DNA of 64,000 bases from Curtobacterium sp. 'Ferrero' (GCF_002412165.1 NZ_NXIA01000010.1:1-64000), one strand, 5' to 3'; counted from the stretch's first letter, positions 6,885 through 16,052 are shown. A program made the numbers and translations. The notes: generated by a model not told the origin, from the letters alone.

Positions 6885-9800
6885 GCCGCCGCCCCGATCG
6901 CCGCGAGGACCTGCCCCGGCGCCACCTGGTCACCCGGCTTCACGTAGACCTCGAGCACGTGCCCGTCGGCCGGTGCGTGCACCATCGACTCCATCTTCAT
7001 CGCCTCCACGGCCAGCAGCTTCTGCCCCTCGTCCACGCGGTCACCCGGCCGGACGTCCACCTGCCACACGGTCGAGGTGAACGGCGCCGTCACCGCGGTC
7101 GCCCCGGCCGGCAGCGTCACCTCGTCCGGCAGCACCACGGCGGGTTCGTCCCGTACGTCGAACTCGCCAGACGCCCGCCACCGCTCCTTCTCCTCGTCGA
7201 ACGCGCGGGCCTGCTGCGCTCGGAAGTCGGCGATCGAGCCGGCGTTCTCCGCGAGGAACCGGTTGTACGACGCGATCGAGAACTCGCCGTCGACGGTCTC
7301 GAAGTGCCCACGCCCGGCGTCCGTCTCGGCCCGGAGCTCGAGCAGCTCGTCCGCTCCGACCGGGTACCACTCGATCCGGTCGAAGAACCGCAGCGCCCAC
7401 GGGTCCTCCTGGAACAGCCCGCCGCGGCGGAACCGGTTCCAGATCTGCACGGTGCGGCCGACGAACTGGTACCCGCCGGGCCCTTCCATGCCGTAGATGC
7501 AGAGGTACGCGCCGCCGATCCCGACCGAGTTCTCGGCCGTCCAGGTCCGGGCGGGGTTGTACTTCGTCGTCACGAGCCGGTGCCGCGGGTCGAGCGGCGT
7601 GGCGACCGGTGCGCCGAGGTACACGTCGCCGAGCCCGAGCACGAGGTAGCTCGCGTCGAACACCGTGCGGAACACGTCGTCCACGCTGTCGAGGCCGTTG
7701 ATCCGGCGGATGAACTCGATGTTCCACGGCGTCCACGGGGCGTCGTCCCGCACACCCGCCATGTACCGCTCGATCGCCAGCCGGGTCGCGGGGTCGTCCC
7801 ACGACAGCGGCAGCTTCACGGTCCGCGAGGGCACCACGAGCTGGTCGGTCGGCGGGATCTCGTCCTCGAGCTCGCGGAGGAGCCCGGCCATCGTGCTCGC
7901 CTTCAGCACGCTCGTATCGGTGTGCACCTGCAGGGACCGGATACCGGGCGTGACGTCGACGATCCCCTTCGGCGCCTCCTCCTGCAGTTTCGTCATGAGG
8001 GCGTGCACCCGCATCCGCAGCGCGATGTCGAGCGTCATGTCGCCGTACTCGACGAGGACGTTGTCGTCGCCGTCACGTCGGTAGGCGACGCTCGGTCGAG
8101 CGTCGGTCGCGTCGAGGCGGGCCAGGACGCCGTCGTCGCCGTCGCCTCCGGTGCGCGGCACCGACCGGGAGGCCCGGTGCGCGTCGAGCGCGGCGGCGTC
8201 GGCCTCGCGGACGGGGACGAAGCGCACGGTGTCACCTGGACGGAGCTGGCCCAGCTTCCACAGGTCGCCGCTGGCGACCACCGCGGGGCAGACGAACCCG
8301 CCCAGGGACGGCCCGTCCGGGCCGAGGATGATCGGGGTGTCCCCGGTGAAGTCGATCGCGCCGACGGCGTACGGGGTGTCGTGGATGTTCGACGGGTGCA
8401 GGCCCGCCTCACCGCCGTCCGTGCGCGCCCAGCCCGGACGTGGGCCTATCAGGCGGACGCCGGTGCGTGCGGAGTTGTGGTGGACGACGTAGTCGGTCGC
8501 GTAGAACACGTCGAGGTCGTCGCGGGTGAAGAAGTCCGGGGCCGCGTGGGGTCCCTCGGTGACGGCGACCTCCCACGTGTCGGTCAGCGCGGTGCGACGG
8601 TCGGCCGGGGTCGGGCCACCGACGAGCCCGAGCAGGGCACCGGCGGGGAACGCCGGGTGCGGGGCGTCCGCGTCGGGGGAACCGGGCCGCAGGACGTCGC
8701 CGGCCAGGAGCGCGCGGCCCGCGTGACCGCCGAACCCGCCGAGCGTGAACGTGGCGGTCGAGCCGAGGTACTGCGGGACGTCGAAGCCGCCGCGCACCGC
8801 CAGGTACGCCCGGAGCCCCGGGCCCGCCGCGGTGCCGACCGCGAGGGTCTGCCCGGCCGCGACCTCGACGGGCTCCCACATCGCCACGGACTCGCCGTCG
8901 AGCGTCACCGGCACCGGGGCGCCCGTGACCGCGACCACGGCGCTCGCCGAGAACTTCAGGGTCGGCCCGGACGCCGTGACCTCGAGCGCGGGTGCGCCGT
9001 CCGGGTTGCCGACCGCTCGGTTCGCCTCGGCGAAGGAGGCGCCGTCGAAGGGGCCGCTCGGTGGGACCCCCACCTGCCAGTAGCCGGTACGGCCGGGGAG
9101 GTCCTGGATCATCGTCATCGTCCCCGGCACGACGACGTCGATGCGCGGGTCCGGGTCCTCGGTCTCGTCGAGCGTCGACGTCGAGTGCGTCGCGGTCCGG
9201 AGCTCGAGGTCGTCCGTGAGCGTGCGGAGCAGCCCGGCGTTCGTCACGATGCCGTCGATCCGGGTGTTCAGGAGGCCGTCGCGGAGCAGGTCGAGGGCGT
9301 CGTCGCGGGTCTCGCCCGTCGCGATGACCTTGGCGAGCATCGGGTCGTAGAACGCGGACACCTCGGAGCCGGTCTCGACCCAGCCGTCCACCCGCAGACC
9401 CGGTCGCTCGGGGAACACGGCCTGCGTGACGAGGCCGCTCGACGGCAGGGAGCCCTTCGCCGGGTCCTCGGCGTAGACGCGGGCCTCGACCGCGTGGCCG
9501 TCCGGGGTCCACGCGCGGGTGAACACGTCGTCGTCGATGCCGGCGGCACCGTCACGGGCGAGTCGCAGCATGAGCTCGACCAGGTCGACGCCGAAGACCT
9601 CCTCGGTGACCGGGTGTTCGACCTGCAGGCGCGTGTTCACCTCGAGGAACGAGGCCTCCTCGCGCACCGGGTCGTAGACGAACTCGACGGTCCCGGCGCT
9701 GCGGTACCCGACGCTCTCGGCGAGCCGACGGGCGGACGCGTGCAGTGCCTCCCGGACGTGCGCTGGGAGTGCCGGGGCCGGAGCCTCCTCGATGACCTTC

Positions 9801-10573
9801 TGGTTCCGGCGCTGGAGGGAGCAGTCGCGGTCGCCGATCACGGCGACGCGACCGGCGCCGTCGCCGAACAGCTGGACCTCGACGTGGCGGGCCGGACGGA
9901 CGAGCCGCTCGAGGAAGATCCCGGCGGAGCCGAAGGCGGCCGTGGCGGTGCGCTCGACGCTCGCGTAGGCCTCCCGGACCTCGTCGAGCGTGGCGCACGC
10001 CTGCATGCCGATGCCGCCGCCGCCGCCGGTGGCCTTGAGCATGACCGGCAGCCCTATGCGCTCGGCCTGCGCGACGGCGTCCTCGACGCTGGCGAGGAGG
10101 CCGGTGCCGGCGAGCATCGGCACGCCGGCGGCGGCCGCGAGCTCGCGGGCGGTGTGCTTCGCGCCGAACTGGACGATCTGCTCGGCGGTCGGACCGACGA
10201 ACCGGATGCCGGCGGCCTCGCACGCGGCGGCGAACTCGGTGTTCTCGGAGAGGAAGCCGTACCCGGGGTGCACGAGACCCGCGCCGGTGTCGAGCGCGGC
10301 CTGGACGACGGCGTCGATCCGCAGGTAGGACTCGCGTGCCGGCGCAGGGCCGAGCCGGACGGCGGTGTCGGCCTCGCGGACGTGCGGGGCCGCGCGGTCG
10401 GCGTCCGAGTACACGGCGACGGTGCGCATGCCGAGCGCCTTCGCGGAGCGGATCACGCGGCGGGCGATCTCGCCGCGGTTGGCGACGAGCACGGTGTCGG
10501 TGGAGAGCGGGGGAGTCACGGTGTCGTTCCCGTCGGGGTCGAGTGCGGCGGTGGGGTCCGTCGACGTGGTCAC
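6881..10573 (-). CDS. Biotin-dependent urea/guanidine carboxylase
   Basis: ATP- and biotin-dependent carboxylase, 1230 aa. Order of domains: biotin carboxylase (VLVANRGEIARRVIRSAKALG near the start, GGGGGIGMQ ATP loop, FLEVNTRLQVEHPVTE), then carboxyltransferase halves of the KipI/KipA (AHS) type, then a C-terminal biotinyl domain with EAMKMES, biotinylated on Lys1193. GTG start overlaps the upstream gene by 4 nt. Annotated in many genomes as urea carboxylase. Homologues clustered with the two associated proteins found here are now known to carboxylate guanidine, so guanidine is the preferred inference; the substrate cannot be settled by eye. Confidence 0.93.
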   Translation of the reverse strand: MTTSTDPTAALDPDGNDTVTPPLSTDTVLVANRGEIARRVIRSAKALGMRTVAVYSDADRAAPHVREADTAVRLGPAPARESYLRIDAVVQAALDTGAGLVHPGYGFLSENTEFAAACEAAGIRFVGPTAEQIVQFGAKHTARELAAAAGVPMLAGTGLLASVEDAVAQAERIGLPVMLKATGGGGGIGMQACATLDEVREAYASVERTATAAFGSAGIFLERLVRPARHVEVQLFGDGAGRVAVIGDRDCSLQRRNQKVIEEAPAPALPAHVREALHASARRLAESVGYRSAGTVEFVYDPVREEASFLEVNTRLQVEHPVTEEVFGVDLVELMLRLARDGAAGIDDDVFTRAWTPDGHAVEARVYAEDPAKGSLPSSGLVTQAVFPERPGLRVDGWVETGSEVSAFYDPMLAKVIATGETRDDALDLLRDGLLNTRIDGIVTNAGLLRTLTDDLELRTATHSTSTLDETEDPDPRIDVVVPGTMTMIQDLPGRTGYWQVGVPPSGPFDGASFAEANRAVGNPDGAPALEVTASGPTLKFSASAVVAVTGAPVPVTLDGESVAMWEPVEVAAGQTLAVGTAAGPGLRAYLAVRGGFDVPQYLGSTATFTLGGFGGHAGRALLAGDVLRPGSPDADAPHPAFPAGALLGLVGGPTPADRRTALTDTWEVAVTEGPHAAPDFFTRDDLDVFYATDYVVHHNSARTGVRLIGPRPGWARTDGGEAGLHPSNIHDTPYAVGAIDFTGDTPIILGPDGPSLGGFVCPAVVASGDLWKLGQLRPGDTVRFVPVREADAAALDAHRASRSVPRTGGDGDDGVLARLDATDARPSVAYRRDGDDNVLVEYGDMTLDIALRMRVHALMTKLQEEAPKGIVDVTPGIRSLQVHTDTSVLKASTMAGLLRELEDEIPPTDQLVVPSRTVKLPLSWDDPATRLAIERYMAGVRDDAPWTPWNIEFIRRINGLDSVDDVFRTVFDASYLVLGLGDVYLGAPVATPLDPRHRLVTTKYNPARTWTAENSVGIGGAYLCIYGMEGPGGYQFVGRTVQIWNRFRRGGLFQEDPWALRFFDRIEWYPVGADELLELRAETDAGRGHFETVDGEFSIASYNRFLAENAGSIADFRAQQARAFDEEKERWRASGEFDVRDEPAVVLPDEVTLPAGATAVTAPFTSTVWQVDVRPGDRVDEGQKLLAVEAMKMESMVHAPADGHVLEVYVKPGDQVAPGQVLAAIGAAA

Positions 10574-11265
10574 GGCTGGACCACGATCATGCGCAGCGGG
10601 GTGCAGGAGAAGTCGTTGCAGGGGTTGTTCATCTGCGGGCAGTTGGACACGATCACGAGGACGTCCCGCTCGGCCCGCACCGCGACGCGTTTGCCGGGGG
10701 CGCTCATGCCGTCGACGATGCCGAGCGCGCCGTCCTCCTCGACCGGGACGTTCATGAACCAGTTGAGGTTCGAGACGAGGTCGCGCGCGCCGAGTCCGTG
10801 GCGTGCGGCCTCCGCGAGGAAGTTCTCCCGGCAGCCGTGCTGGTACTGGGTGTGGTGGCCGTAGCGGAGCGTGTTCGACTCCTTCGAGCACGCGCCGCCG
10901 ATGGTGTCCTGCCGGTCGATCTCGTTCGCGACGACGGTCATCAGCGGACGCCCCTCGTTCGACATCAGGACCGTGCCGGTGCGGACGTACGCGTTGCCCT
11001 GGGCCGCGAGCGTGTCCGGCACGCTGTAGCGCTCGTGGGGGTCGTGCGCGTCGTAGACCAGGCAGTCGGCGCTCTGGTTGCCCCCGACGTCGACGATCGT
11101 CAGGACCTCGCCGGCCCGGACCACGGCCGACCACGGTGCGAGCGGGGCGACGCGGTCGTCACGGACCACGGTGCCGGGGACCAGGGAGTCGCCCCAGTCG
11201 AGGGGGACGTCGGGGTCGTGGACGGCGCCGACCGGGACGGTGGACGTGGTGGTGGCGGTGGTCAT
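10570..11265 (-). CDS. Urea carboxylase-associated protein 2 (carboxyguanidine deiminase subunit)
   Basis: 231-aa protein of the DUF1989 family. Visible features are VDVGGNQSADCLVYDAHDP, GRPLMTVVANEIDRQDT, the Cys-rich SNCPQMNNPCNDF end and HTQYQHGC. Members pair as UAAP1/UAAP2 and together form carboxyguanidine deiminase, converting carboxyguanidine to allophanate. The start overlaps the UAAP1 stop by one nt (TGATG) and its stop overlaps the carboxylase start by four, so the three products are made together. Confidence 0.9.
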   Translation of the reverse strand: MTTATTTSTVPVGAVHDPDVPLDWGDSLVPGTVVRDDRVAPLAPWSAVVRAGEVLTIVDVGGNQSADCLVYDAHDPHERYSVPDTLAAQGNAYVRTGTVLMSNEGRPLMTVVANEIDRQDTIGGACSKESNTLRYGHHTQYQHGCRENFLAEAARHGLGARDLVSNLNWFMNVPVEEDGALGIVDGMSAPGKRVAVRAERDVLVIVSNCPQMNNPCNDFSCTPLRMIVVQP

Positions 11266-12104
11266 CAGCAGCCTCGTGCTTCCGCGTAGTCGATCGAGTT
11301 GAGGTGCGCACGGTGCAGCTCGGGCGTCGCCGTGGCCCGCGGGTCCGTCGCCGCCGTCGCCGCCCCGCGCCACGCGTGCACGCGGAGCGGACCGACGGTG
11401 TACTCGGCGCGCGGGTCGAGCGGGTGCGGCACGTTCGCGACGAGGACGAGGAGCGGCAGCTCGGCGATGAGGGTGACGTGTCGGTCCGGGCCGGCGGAGC
11501 CCGTCGGGGTCAGGGTCCCGTCCGCCTCGACGTGCACGCCCTGGAAGAACGAGACGCTCGGCGGCAGGTCGCGCCTCGACAGCCCGTGCTTGGCCGCCGC
11601 CTTCGCGAGCAGGGACCGCCCGCTCGGCGACGGACCCTCTGGTGCGGCATCGCCGTACTTCCGCTCGTTCCAAGCGTCGGTGCTCGTGCCGCAGAAGGCG
11701 TCGTGGTGGCCGGAGGTGTCCTCGACGATGCTCGCCAGGATCCGCCCGTCCCCGCTGAGGAGCGGCGAGCCCTGCCCGAGGTACGCCTGCCACGGGATCT
11801 TCTGGGTGTCGGCGACGTTCAGGCGCTCCCACGGCTCGAGCGCGTTGTGCACGAGGAGGTTGGCGCAGGCGTCGCCGGTCGGGTCGTCGAACCGGAAGCG
11901 GGTCCCACGGGCGAGCACCTTGTGCGTGTACCCGCCCGGCGCGACCGTCTCGGCCCAGACCAGCTCGGCCGGGTCGACGCCGTCCGGGGTGAACGGCGAG
12001 GTCGAGGCGGGCAGGTACGGCATCCAGTCGGACGTCGTCCCGGCCTGCGCTCGGGCGTCGGAGCGTGAGGCGGTCACGCTGTCGGTCTGGTGGAGGTCGC
12101 GCAC
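11265..12104 (-). CDS. Urea carboxylase-associated protein 1 (carboxyguanidine deiminase subunit)
   Basis: 279-aa DUF1989-family paralogue of the next gene. Recognisable segments are GDACANLLVHNALEPWERLNVADTQKIPWQAYL, LASIVEDTSGHHDAFCGT and FFQGVHVEADG. GTG start with a GAAAGG motif 9-10 nt upstream; the longer N-terminus (MRDLHQTDSVTASRSD) is weakly constrained and an internal GTG is possible. Acts with UAAP2 as the heteromeric deiminase. A gap of 105 bp separates it from the permease gene. Confidence 0.9.
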   Translation of the reverse strand: MRDLHQTDSVTASRSDARAQAGTTSDWMPYLPASTSPFTPDGVDPAELVWAETVAPGGYTHKVLARGTRFRFDDPTGDACANLLVHNALEPWERLNVADTQKIPWQAYLGQGSPLLSGDGRILASIVEDTSGHHDAFCGTSTDAWNERKYGDAAPEGPSPSGRSLLAKAAAKHGLSRRDLPPSVSFFQGVHVEADGTLTPTGSAGPDRHVTLIAELPLLVLVANVPHPLDPRAEYTVGPLRVHAWRGAATAATDPRATATPELHRAHLNSIDYAEARGC

Positions 12105-12209
12105 GGGTGGGGCCTTTCGGTGGAGCGGGCGGAGCGGGCGGAACTGGTGCCGGGTCGGTGCGGGCGAGGCGGGCGGCGGACCGGTCCCGGGGTCGACCGG
12201 CCCGCTCGA

Positions 12210-13829
12210 TCAGGCCTCGACGGGGGCGATCGGCGTCGGCGCGGTGTGCGGCACCTCGGCGAGCGTGAGCGGACCGTGGGTGCGGTTCCGCCACGAGGAC
12301 CAGGCCCAGCCGACGAGCAGGACGGCACCGATGAACAGGAGCGCGCTGTACTGCAGCCACCACGAGTGCCCGGTGAGGTCGTAGATCTCCGGCCGCGGCC
12401 AGATGAGGTTGACGGCCATGCCGACCTGGAACGCGACGGCGAGGGCGTTCAGCGGGATGCCCCACCGGCCGAGCGTGAACAGCGGCTTCCCGTCCTCGTC
12501 CACACCGGTCGGCAGCCCGGTCCGCCGCGTGCGGATCCGCTCGACGAGGAGCGGGCCCGTCACACCGAGGTAGGCGAGGTACAGCATCGCGATGCAGAGG
12601 CTCGACAGGGCGGTGAAGATCGCGGACTGGCCGATGTTCACCGCGAGGGCCAGCCCGGCGCCGACGCCGACGACGATCGAGGCGGCGATGGGCGTGCCGG
12701 TCCGGGGCGAGACCCTCGACAGGACGCGGTGGAACGGCAGCGCGCGCTCCCGGGCCATCGAGTAGACCATCCGGGCGCCCGCGGTCTGGACGGCCAGCGT
12801 GCACGCGAACACGGCGACCGCGACGCAGCAGAGCAGGAGTCGCCCGAAGACGTCGCCGAGGGTCGAGGTGATCACCCAGGCGAGGCCCTGTGTGGCGAGC
12901 TTGCCGTCGGTCAGGCTCGGCGCGGCGACGAGTGCGCCGACGATGAGCAGTCCGCCGCCGAGGCCCGAGACGGTCAGGGCGCGGACGATCGTCTTCGGGG
13001 TGGTGCGGCGCGGGTTGTGGGTCTCCTCGGCGAGTTCACCGGCGGAGTCGAACCCGACCATGACGTACGCGGCCATCAGGGACGATGCGAGGAACGCCCA
13101 CACGTACGGCTCGGTGCTCGTCGAGCCGGCGGTCGAGAACACCACCGTGGCCGACCGGTGCGGGAGCACGAACAGTGCGGCGATGAGGACGACCACCCCG
13201 ACGATCTCCACCAGCACACCGAAGCTCGTCACGCGGGCCATGAACCGGACGCTCACGATGTTGACGACCGTCGTCAGCACGAGCATCACGAGTCCGAGCA
13301 CCACGGCGTTCGCGGCACCGGTGGGCGAGGCGACCGAGGGGTCCGCCGTCGGGCCGCCCACGACCTGGAAACCCGTCCAGATCGACGGCAGGACCGCCTG
13401 CACGGCGATCGCGGCGACGGCCACGGTCAGGATCTGGCCGATGATCATCGTCCAGCCGGTGAACCAGCCGAACCGGGCGCCGGCGAGCCGACTCGACCAC
13501 TGGAAGATCGCGCCGGAGATCGGCCAGCGGGCGGCGAGCTGCGCGAAGTTGAGCGCGACGAGGAGCTGGCCGCCGAAGACGAGCGGCCAGGCCCAGAAGA
13601 ACGCGGCACCACCGAGGCCGAAGCCGAGGCCGAAGAGCTGGAACACCGTGGTGAGGATCGACACGAAGGAGAACCCGGCGGCGAACGACGAGAACGACCC
13701 GACGCCCCGGTGGAGCTCCTGCTCGTAGCCGAGGGCGGCGAGGTCGGAAGCGGCGGTCGACGGGCCGGCGGCGGGGCCGGCGGACGTGGTGGCGCGTGGT
13801 GCGTGGAGCGGAGCTTCGGGAGAGCGCAT
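12210..13829 (-). CDS. APC-family permease of the urea/guanidine carboxylase system
   Basis: 539-aa amino acid-polyamine-organocation superfamily permease with about 12 membrane helices. An N-terminal cytosolic segment ends LGYEQELHRGVGSFSSFAAGFSFVSILTTVFQLF, then the family pattern GFDSAGELAEETHNPRRTTP and MVYSMARERALPFHRVLSRVSPRTGTPI. First gene of the operon; the ATG follows an AAAGG motif. Position and family match the permease usually found with carboxylase/UAAP operons, so uptake of guanidine, urea or a related N compound is inferred. The 3' part shows no defects. Confidence 0.9.
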   Translation of the reverse strand: MRSPEAPLHAPRATTSAGPAAGPSTAASDLAALGYEQELHRGVGSFSSFAAGFSFVSILTTVFQLFGLGFGLGGAAFFWAWPLVFGGQLLVALNFAQLAARWPISGAIFQWSSRLAGARFGWFTGWTMIIGQILTVAVAAIAVQAVLPSIWTGFQVVGGPTADPSVASPTGAANAVVLGLVMLVLTTVVNIVSVRFMARVTSFGVLVEIVGVVVLIAALFVLPHRSATVVFSTAGSTSTEPYVWAFLASSLMAAYVMVGFDSAGELAEETHNPRRTTPKTIVRALTVSGLGGGLLIVGALVAAPSLTDGKLATQGLAWVITSTLGDVFGRLLLCCVAVAVFACTLAVQTAGARMVYSMARERALPFHRVLSRVSPRTGTPIAASIVVGVGAGLALAVNIGQSAIFTALSSLCIAMLYLAYLGVTGPLLVERIRTRRTGLPTGVDEDGKPLFTLGRWGIPLNALAVAFQVGMAVNLIWPRPEIYDLTGHSWWLQYSALLFIGAVLLVGWAWSSWRNRTHGPLTLAEVPHTAPTPIAPVEA

Positions 13830-13851
13830 GGCTGCAGGACCTTTCGCGGCG

Positions 13852-13873
13852 GTACCTGTCGGGTGACAGGTAC
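13852..13873. promoter_or_regulatory. Perfect palindrome, candidate operator of the carboxylase operon
   Basis: Arms GTACCTGTC (13852-13860) and GACAGGTAC (13865-13873) are perfect complements around a GGGT centre. It lies 23 bp upstream of the permease start on the minus strand, in the only intergenic region ahead of the operon. Size and symmetry suit a TetR dimer, and the operon encodes a TetR protein. Confidence 0.6.
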
Positions 13874-13965
13874 TACGAGTGTCGTGCGGCGCTGTGTCGT
13901 GGCCGTTGCCCGTCTGTTTCGTCCTCGTGTCGGCGACCGTCTGCATGTAAACAGTGCGCGACGAC

Positions 13966-14007
13966 GGACGGGAGGCCCGTGGCGATCCCGCCACGGGCCT
14001 CCCGTCC
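13966..14007. terminator. Perfect 19-bp hairpin, GGACGGGAGGC family
   Basis: Arms 13966-13984 and 13989-14007 with an ATCC loop, between the aldo/keto reductase 3' end and the promoter region of the carboxylase operon. It would end the aldo/keto reductase transcript. Two 12-mer copies CGTCAGCGACCC (14020-14031, 14033-14044) lie between it and the stop codon. Confidence 0.8.
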
Positions 14008-14048
14008 GCTGTGCGGTCGCGTCAGCGACCCTCGTCAGCGACCCCGGC

Positions 14049-14870
14049 TCACGCCGTCGTGTCCTCCAGTGCGTCGAGCGCCGCCACGTCCTCCGCCGAC
14101 AGCACGAAGTCCACGTCGGCGTTCTCTGCGATCCGCGACGGCGTCGTCGACTTCGGCAGCGGCAGCACGTCCTTCTCGAGGAGGTACCGGATCGCGACCT
14201 GCGCCACGGACTTGTCGTACTTCGCCGCGATGTCCGCGATGGTGCCGTTCTCGAGCAGCCCGCCGGTCGCGAGCGGCGAGTACCCCTCGGTGAGGATGTC
14301 GTGCTCCCGGTCGAAGGCGGTCGTCTCGTCCTGCGTGTTCCCGACGAACCAGCGGATCTGGTTCGCGTGGGGGACGACGTCGGTCCGTCCGAGCAGGTCC
14401 TCGAGGTCGGCGACCATGAAGTTCGAGACACCGATGCTCTTCGTGCGGCCGGCGTCGTAGAGCTCCTCGAACACCTTCCACACCTCGACGTTGCCGTCGC
14501 GGTGGTCGGACCCCATGTCGCTCCACGGCCACGGCGCGTGGATCAGGTACAGGTCGACGTGGCCGAGGTCGAGGTTGCGTGACGACTCCTCGAAGGCGTC
14601 GCGCGCGCCGGACGCGGTCTTCACCTCGGCGGGGAGCTTCGTCGTGATGAAGAGCTCGTCGCGCGGGACGCCGCTGTCGCGGACGGCTTCGCCGACGCTG
14701 GCCTCGTTGCCGTAGGCGAGCGCGGTGTCGATGTGGCGGTAACCCGCCTCGATGGCGGTCTTCGTGGCGTCGTAGGCATCGCTGCCGGACGGGATCTGCC
14801 ACGTCCCGAAGCCGATCTTCGGGATGTGCAGACCGTTGGACATGGTGAACGTGTCGGTCAGTGCGGGCAT
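14049..14870 (-). CDS. Aldo/keto reductase
   Basis: NADPH-dependent carbonyl reductase, 273 aa, TIM barrel. Catalytic tetrad visible as Asp and Tyr in GYRHIDTALAYGN, Lys in FITTKLP and His in LYLIHAPWP. NADPH-binding end LPLPKSTTPSRIAENADV. Start at MPALTDTFTM; an internal ATG at 14843 (MSNGLHIPKIGFGTW) would also give a complete protein, and neither has a clear ribosome site. Divergent from the MetE-like gene across 69 bp. Physiological substrate unknown. Confidence 0.93.
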   Translation of the reverse strand: MPALTDTFTMSNGLHIPKIGFGTWQIPSGSDAYDATKTAIEAGYRHIDTALAYGNEASVGEAVRDSGVPRDELFITTKLPAEVKTASGARDAFEESSRNLDLGHVDLYLIHAPWPWSDMGSDHRDGNVEVWKVFEELYDAGRTKSIGVSNFMVADLEDLLGRTDVVPHANQIRWFVGNTQDETTAFDREHDILTEGYSPLATGGLLENGTIADIAAKYDKSVAQVAIRYLLEKDVLPLPKSTTPSRIAENADVDFVLSAEDVAALDALEDTTA

Positions 14871-14878
14871 GCGGCGCA

Positions 14879-14900
14879 CACTACGCCGTGCGACGTAGTG
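14879..14900. promoter_or_regulatory. Inverted repeat between the aldo/keto reductase and MetE-like genes
   Basis: Arms CACTACG (14879-14885) and CGTAGTG (14894-14900). It sits in the short divergent promoter region. A -10-like TACGAT at 14928-14933 is only 6 nt from the MetE-like ATG, so that mRNA is probably leaderless. Confidence 0.4.
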
Positions 14901-14939
14901 GGCTCCCGGCTCCTCGTTCCGCCTCGGTACGATCGGCCC

Positions 14940-16052
14940 ATGTCCCAGCGACCGCCGTTCCGAGCCGACGTCGTCGGCAGCTACCTCCGCCCCTCTGCCG
15001 TGCAGGAGGCCCGCGCCGCGCACGCTGCCGGGACGATCGACGACGACGCCCTCCGCGCCGTCGAGGACGAGGCCGTCCGGGCGCTCGCCGACGCGCAGCA
15101 GGCTGCCGGGCTGCAGGTCGTCACGGACGGCGAGGCCCGCCGCAGCTGGTGGCACCTCGACTTCTGGGGCGGTCTGGACGGCGTCGAGGTCGTCGAGCTC
15201 GACCACGGCATCGCGTTCCAGGGGGTGACCACGACGCCGAAAGGGCTCCGGGTGACCGGCCCGGTCTCGTTCCCGACGGACCACCCGTTCCTCGCGCACG
15301 CACGGTTCGTCGTGCAGGAGGCCGCTCGTCGCGGAGTCGCCGCGAAGTTCACCATCCCGTCACCGACGGTGTTCGACTTCCGGCTCGACGCCGACCAGGT
15401 CCGCACCGAGCACTACGCCGACCGCGCCGCGATCACCGAGGACCTCGTCGCGGCGTACCGCGCCGCGATCGCCGCGTTCCACGCCGTCGGGGTGCGCTAC
15501 CTGCAGCTCGACGACACCGCGTGGGCGTACCTGTGCTCTGACGTCGAGCTCGAGAAGGCCCGGGAGCGGGGCATCGACACCGACGGCATCGCCGCACGGT
15601 TCTCGTCCGTGATCCGGCGCGTGCTCGACGGGCGGCCGTCGGACCTGGTCGTCACGACGCACGTCTGCCGGGGCAACTTCCGCTCGACCTGGATCTCGTC
15701 CGGCGGGTACGAGCCCGTCGCAGAGGAACTGCTCGGCAACACCGGCTACGACGGGTTCTTCCTCGAGTACGACAGCGACCGTGCCGGTGGCTTCGAGCCG
15801 CTGCAGTACCTGCCGCACGGGGATCAGATCGTCGTGCTCGGGCTCGTCACGTCGAAGACCGGCGAGCTCGAGGACCCGGCGGTGGTCGAGCAGCGCATCC
15901 GCGATGCCGCGCGGTTCGCGCCGCTGGAGCAGCTCGCGCTCAGCCCGCAGTGCGGGTTCGCGTCGACCGAGGAGGGCAATGTCCTGACCGAGGACGAACA
16001 GTGGGCGAAGGTCCGCAGCGTCGTCGCGATCGCCGACCGGGTGTGGGGCTGA
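14940..16052 (+). CDS. Cobalamin-independent methionine synthase-like protein (YxjG/YxjH type)
   Basis: 370 aa, corresponding to the C-terminal (catalytic, zinc) barrel of MetE without the N-terminal half. Visible: FRADVVGSYLRPSAV near the start, DGEARRSWW, YLQLDDTAWAYL, THVCRGNF (His and Cys zinc ligands) and LSPQCGFAST near the end (third ligand Cys). Such stand-alone proteins transfer methyl groups to homocysteine or similar thiols from donors other than long-chain folate; the donor here is unknown. No Shine-Dalgarno at the ATG. Confidence 0.9.
   Translation: MSQRPPFRADVVGSYLRPSAVQEARAAHAAGTIDDDALRAVEDEAVRALADAQQAAGLQVVTDGEARRSWWHLDFWGGLDGVEVVELDHGIAFQGVTTTPKGLRVTGPVSFPTDHPFLAHARFVVQEAARRGVAAKFTIPSPTVFDFRLDADQVRTEHYADRAAITEDLVAAYRAAIAAFHAVGVRYLQLDDTAWAYLCSDVELEKARERGIDTDGIAARFSSVIRRVLDGRPSDLVVTTHVCRGNFRSTWISSGGYEPVAEELLGNTGYDGFFLEYDSDRAGGFEPLQYLPHGDQIVVLGLVTSKTGELEDPAVVEQRIRDAARFAPLEQLALSPQCGFASTEEGNVLTEDEQWAKVRSVVAIADRVWG

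Noticed and set aside
6959-10864. 1301-codon open frame on the plus strand
   Set aside because: It is antisense to the carboxylase and UAAP2 genes; its composition (Val/Arg/Gly/Asp runs) is that of a GC-rich shadow frame and no domain is visible.
13830-14048. Guanidine-I (ykkC) riboswitch before the carboxylase operon
   Set aside because: I looked for the conserved ykkC segments on the minus strand and could not find them; a palindromic operator is seen instead. A covariance search would settle it.
12090-14582. 830-codon plus-strand frame
   Set aside because: Shadow of the APC permease and aldo/keto reductase genes on the other strand.
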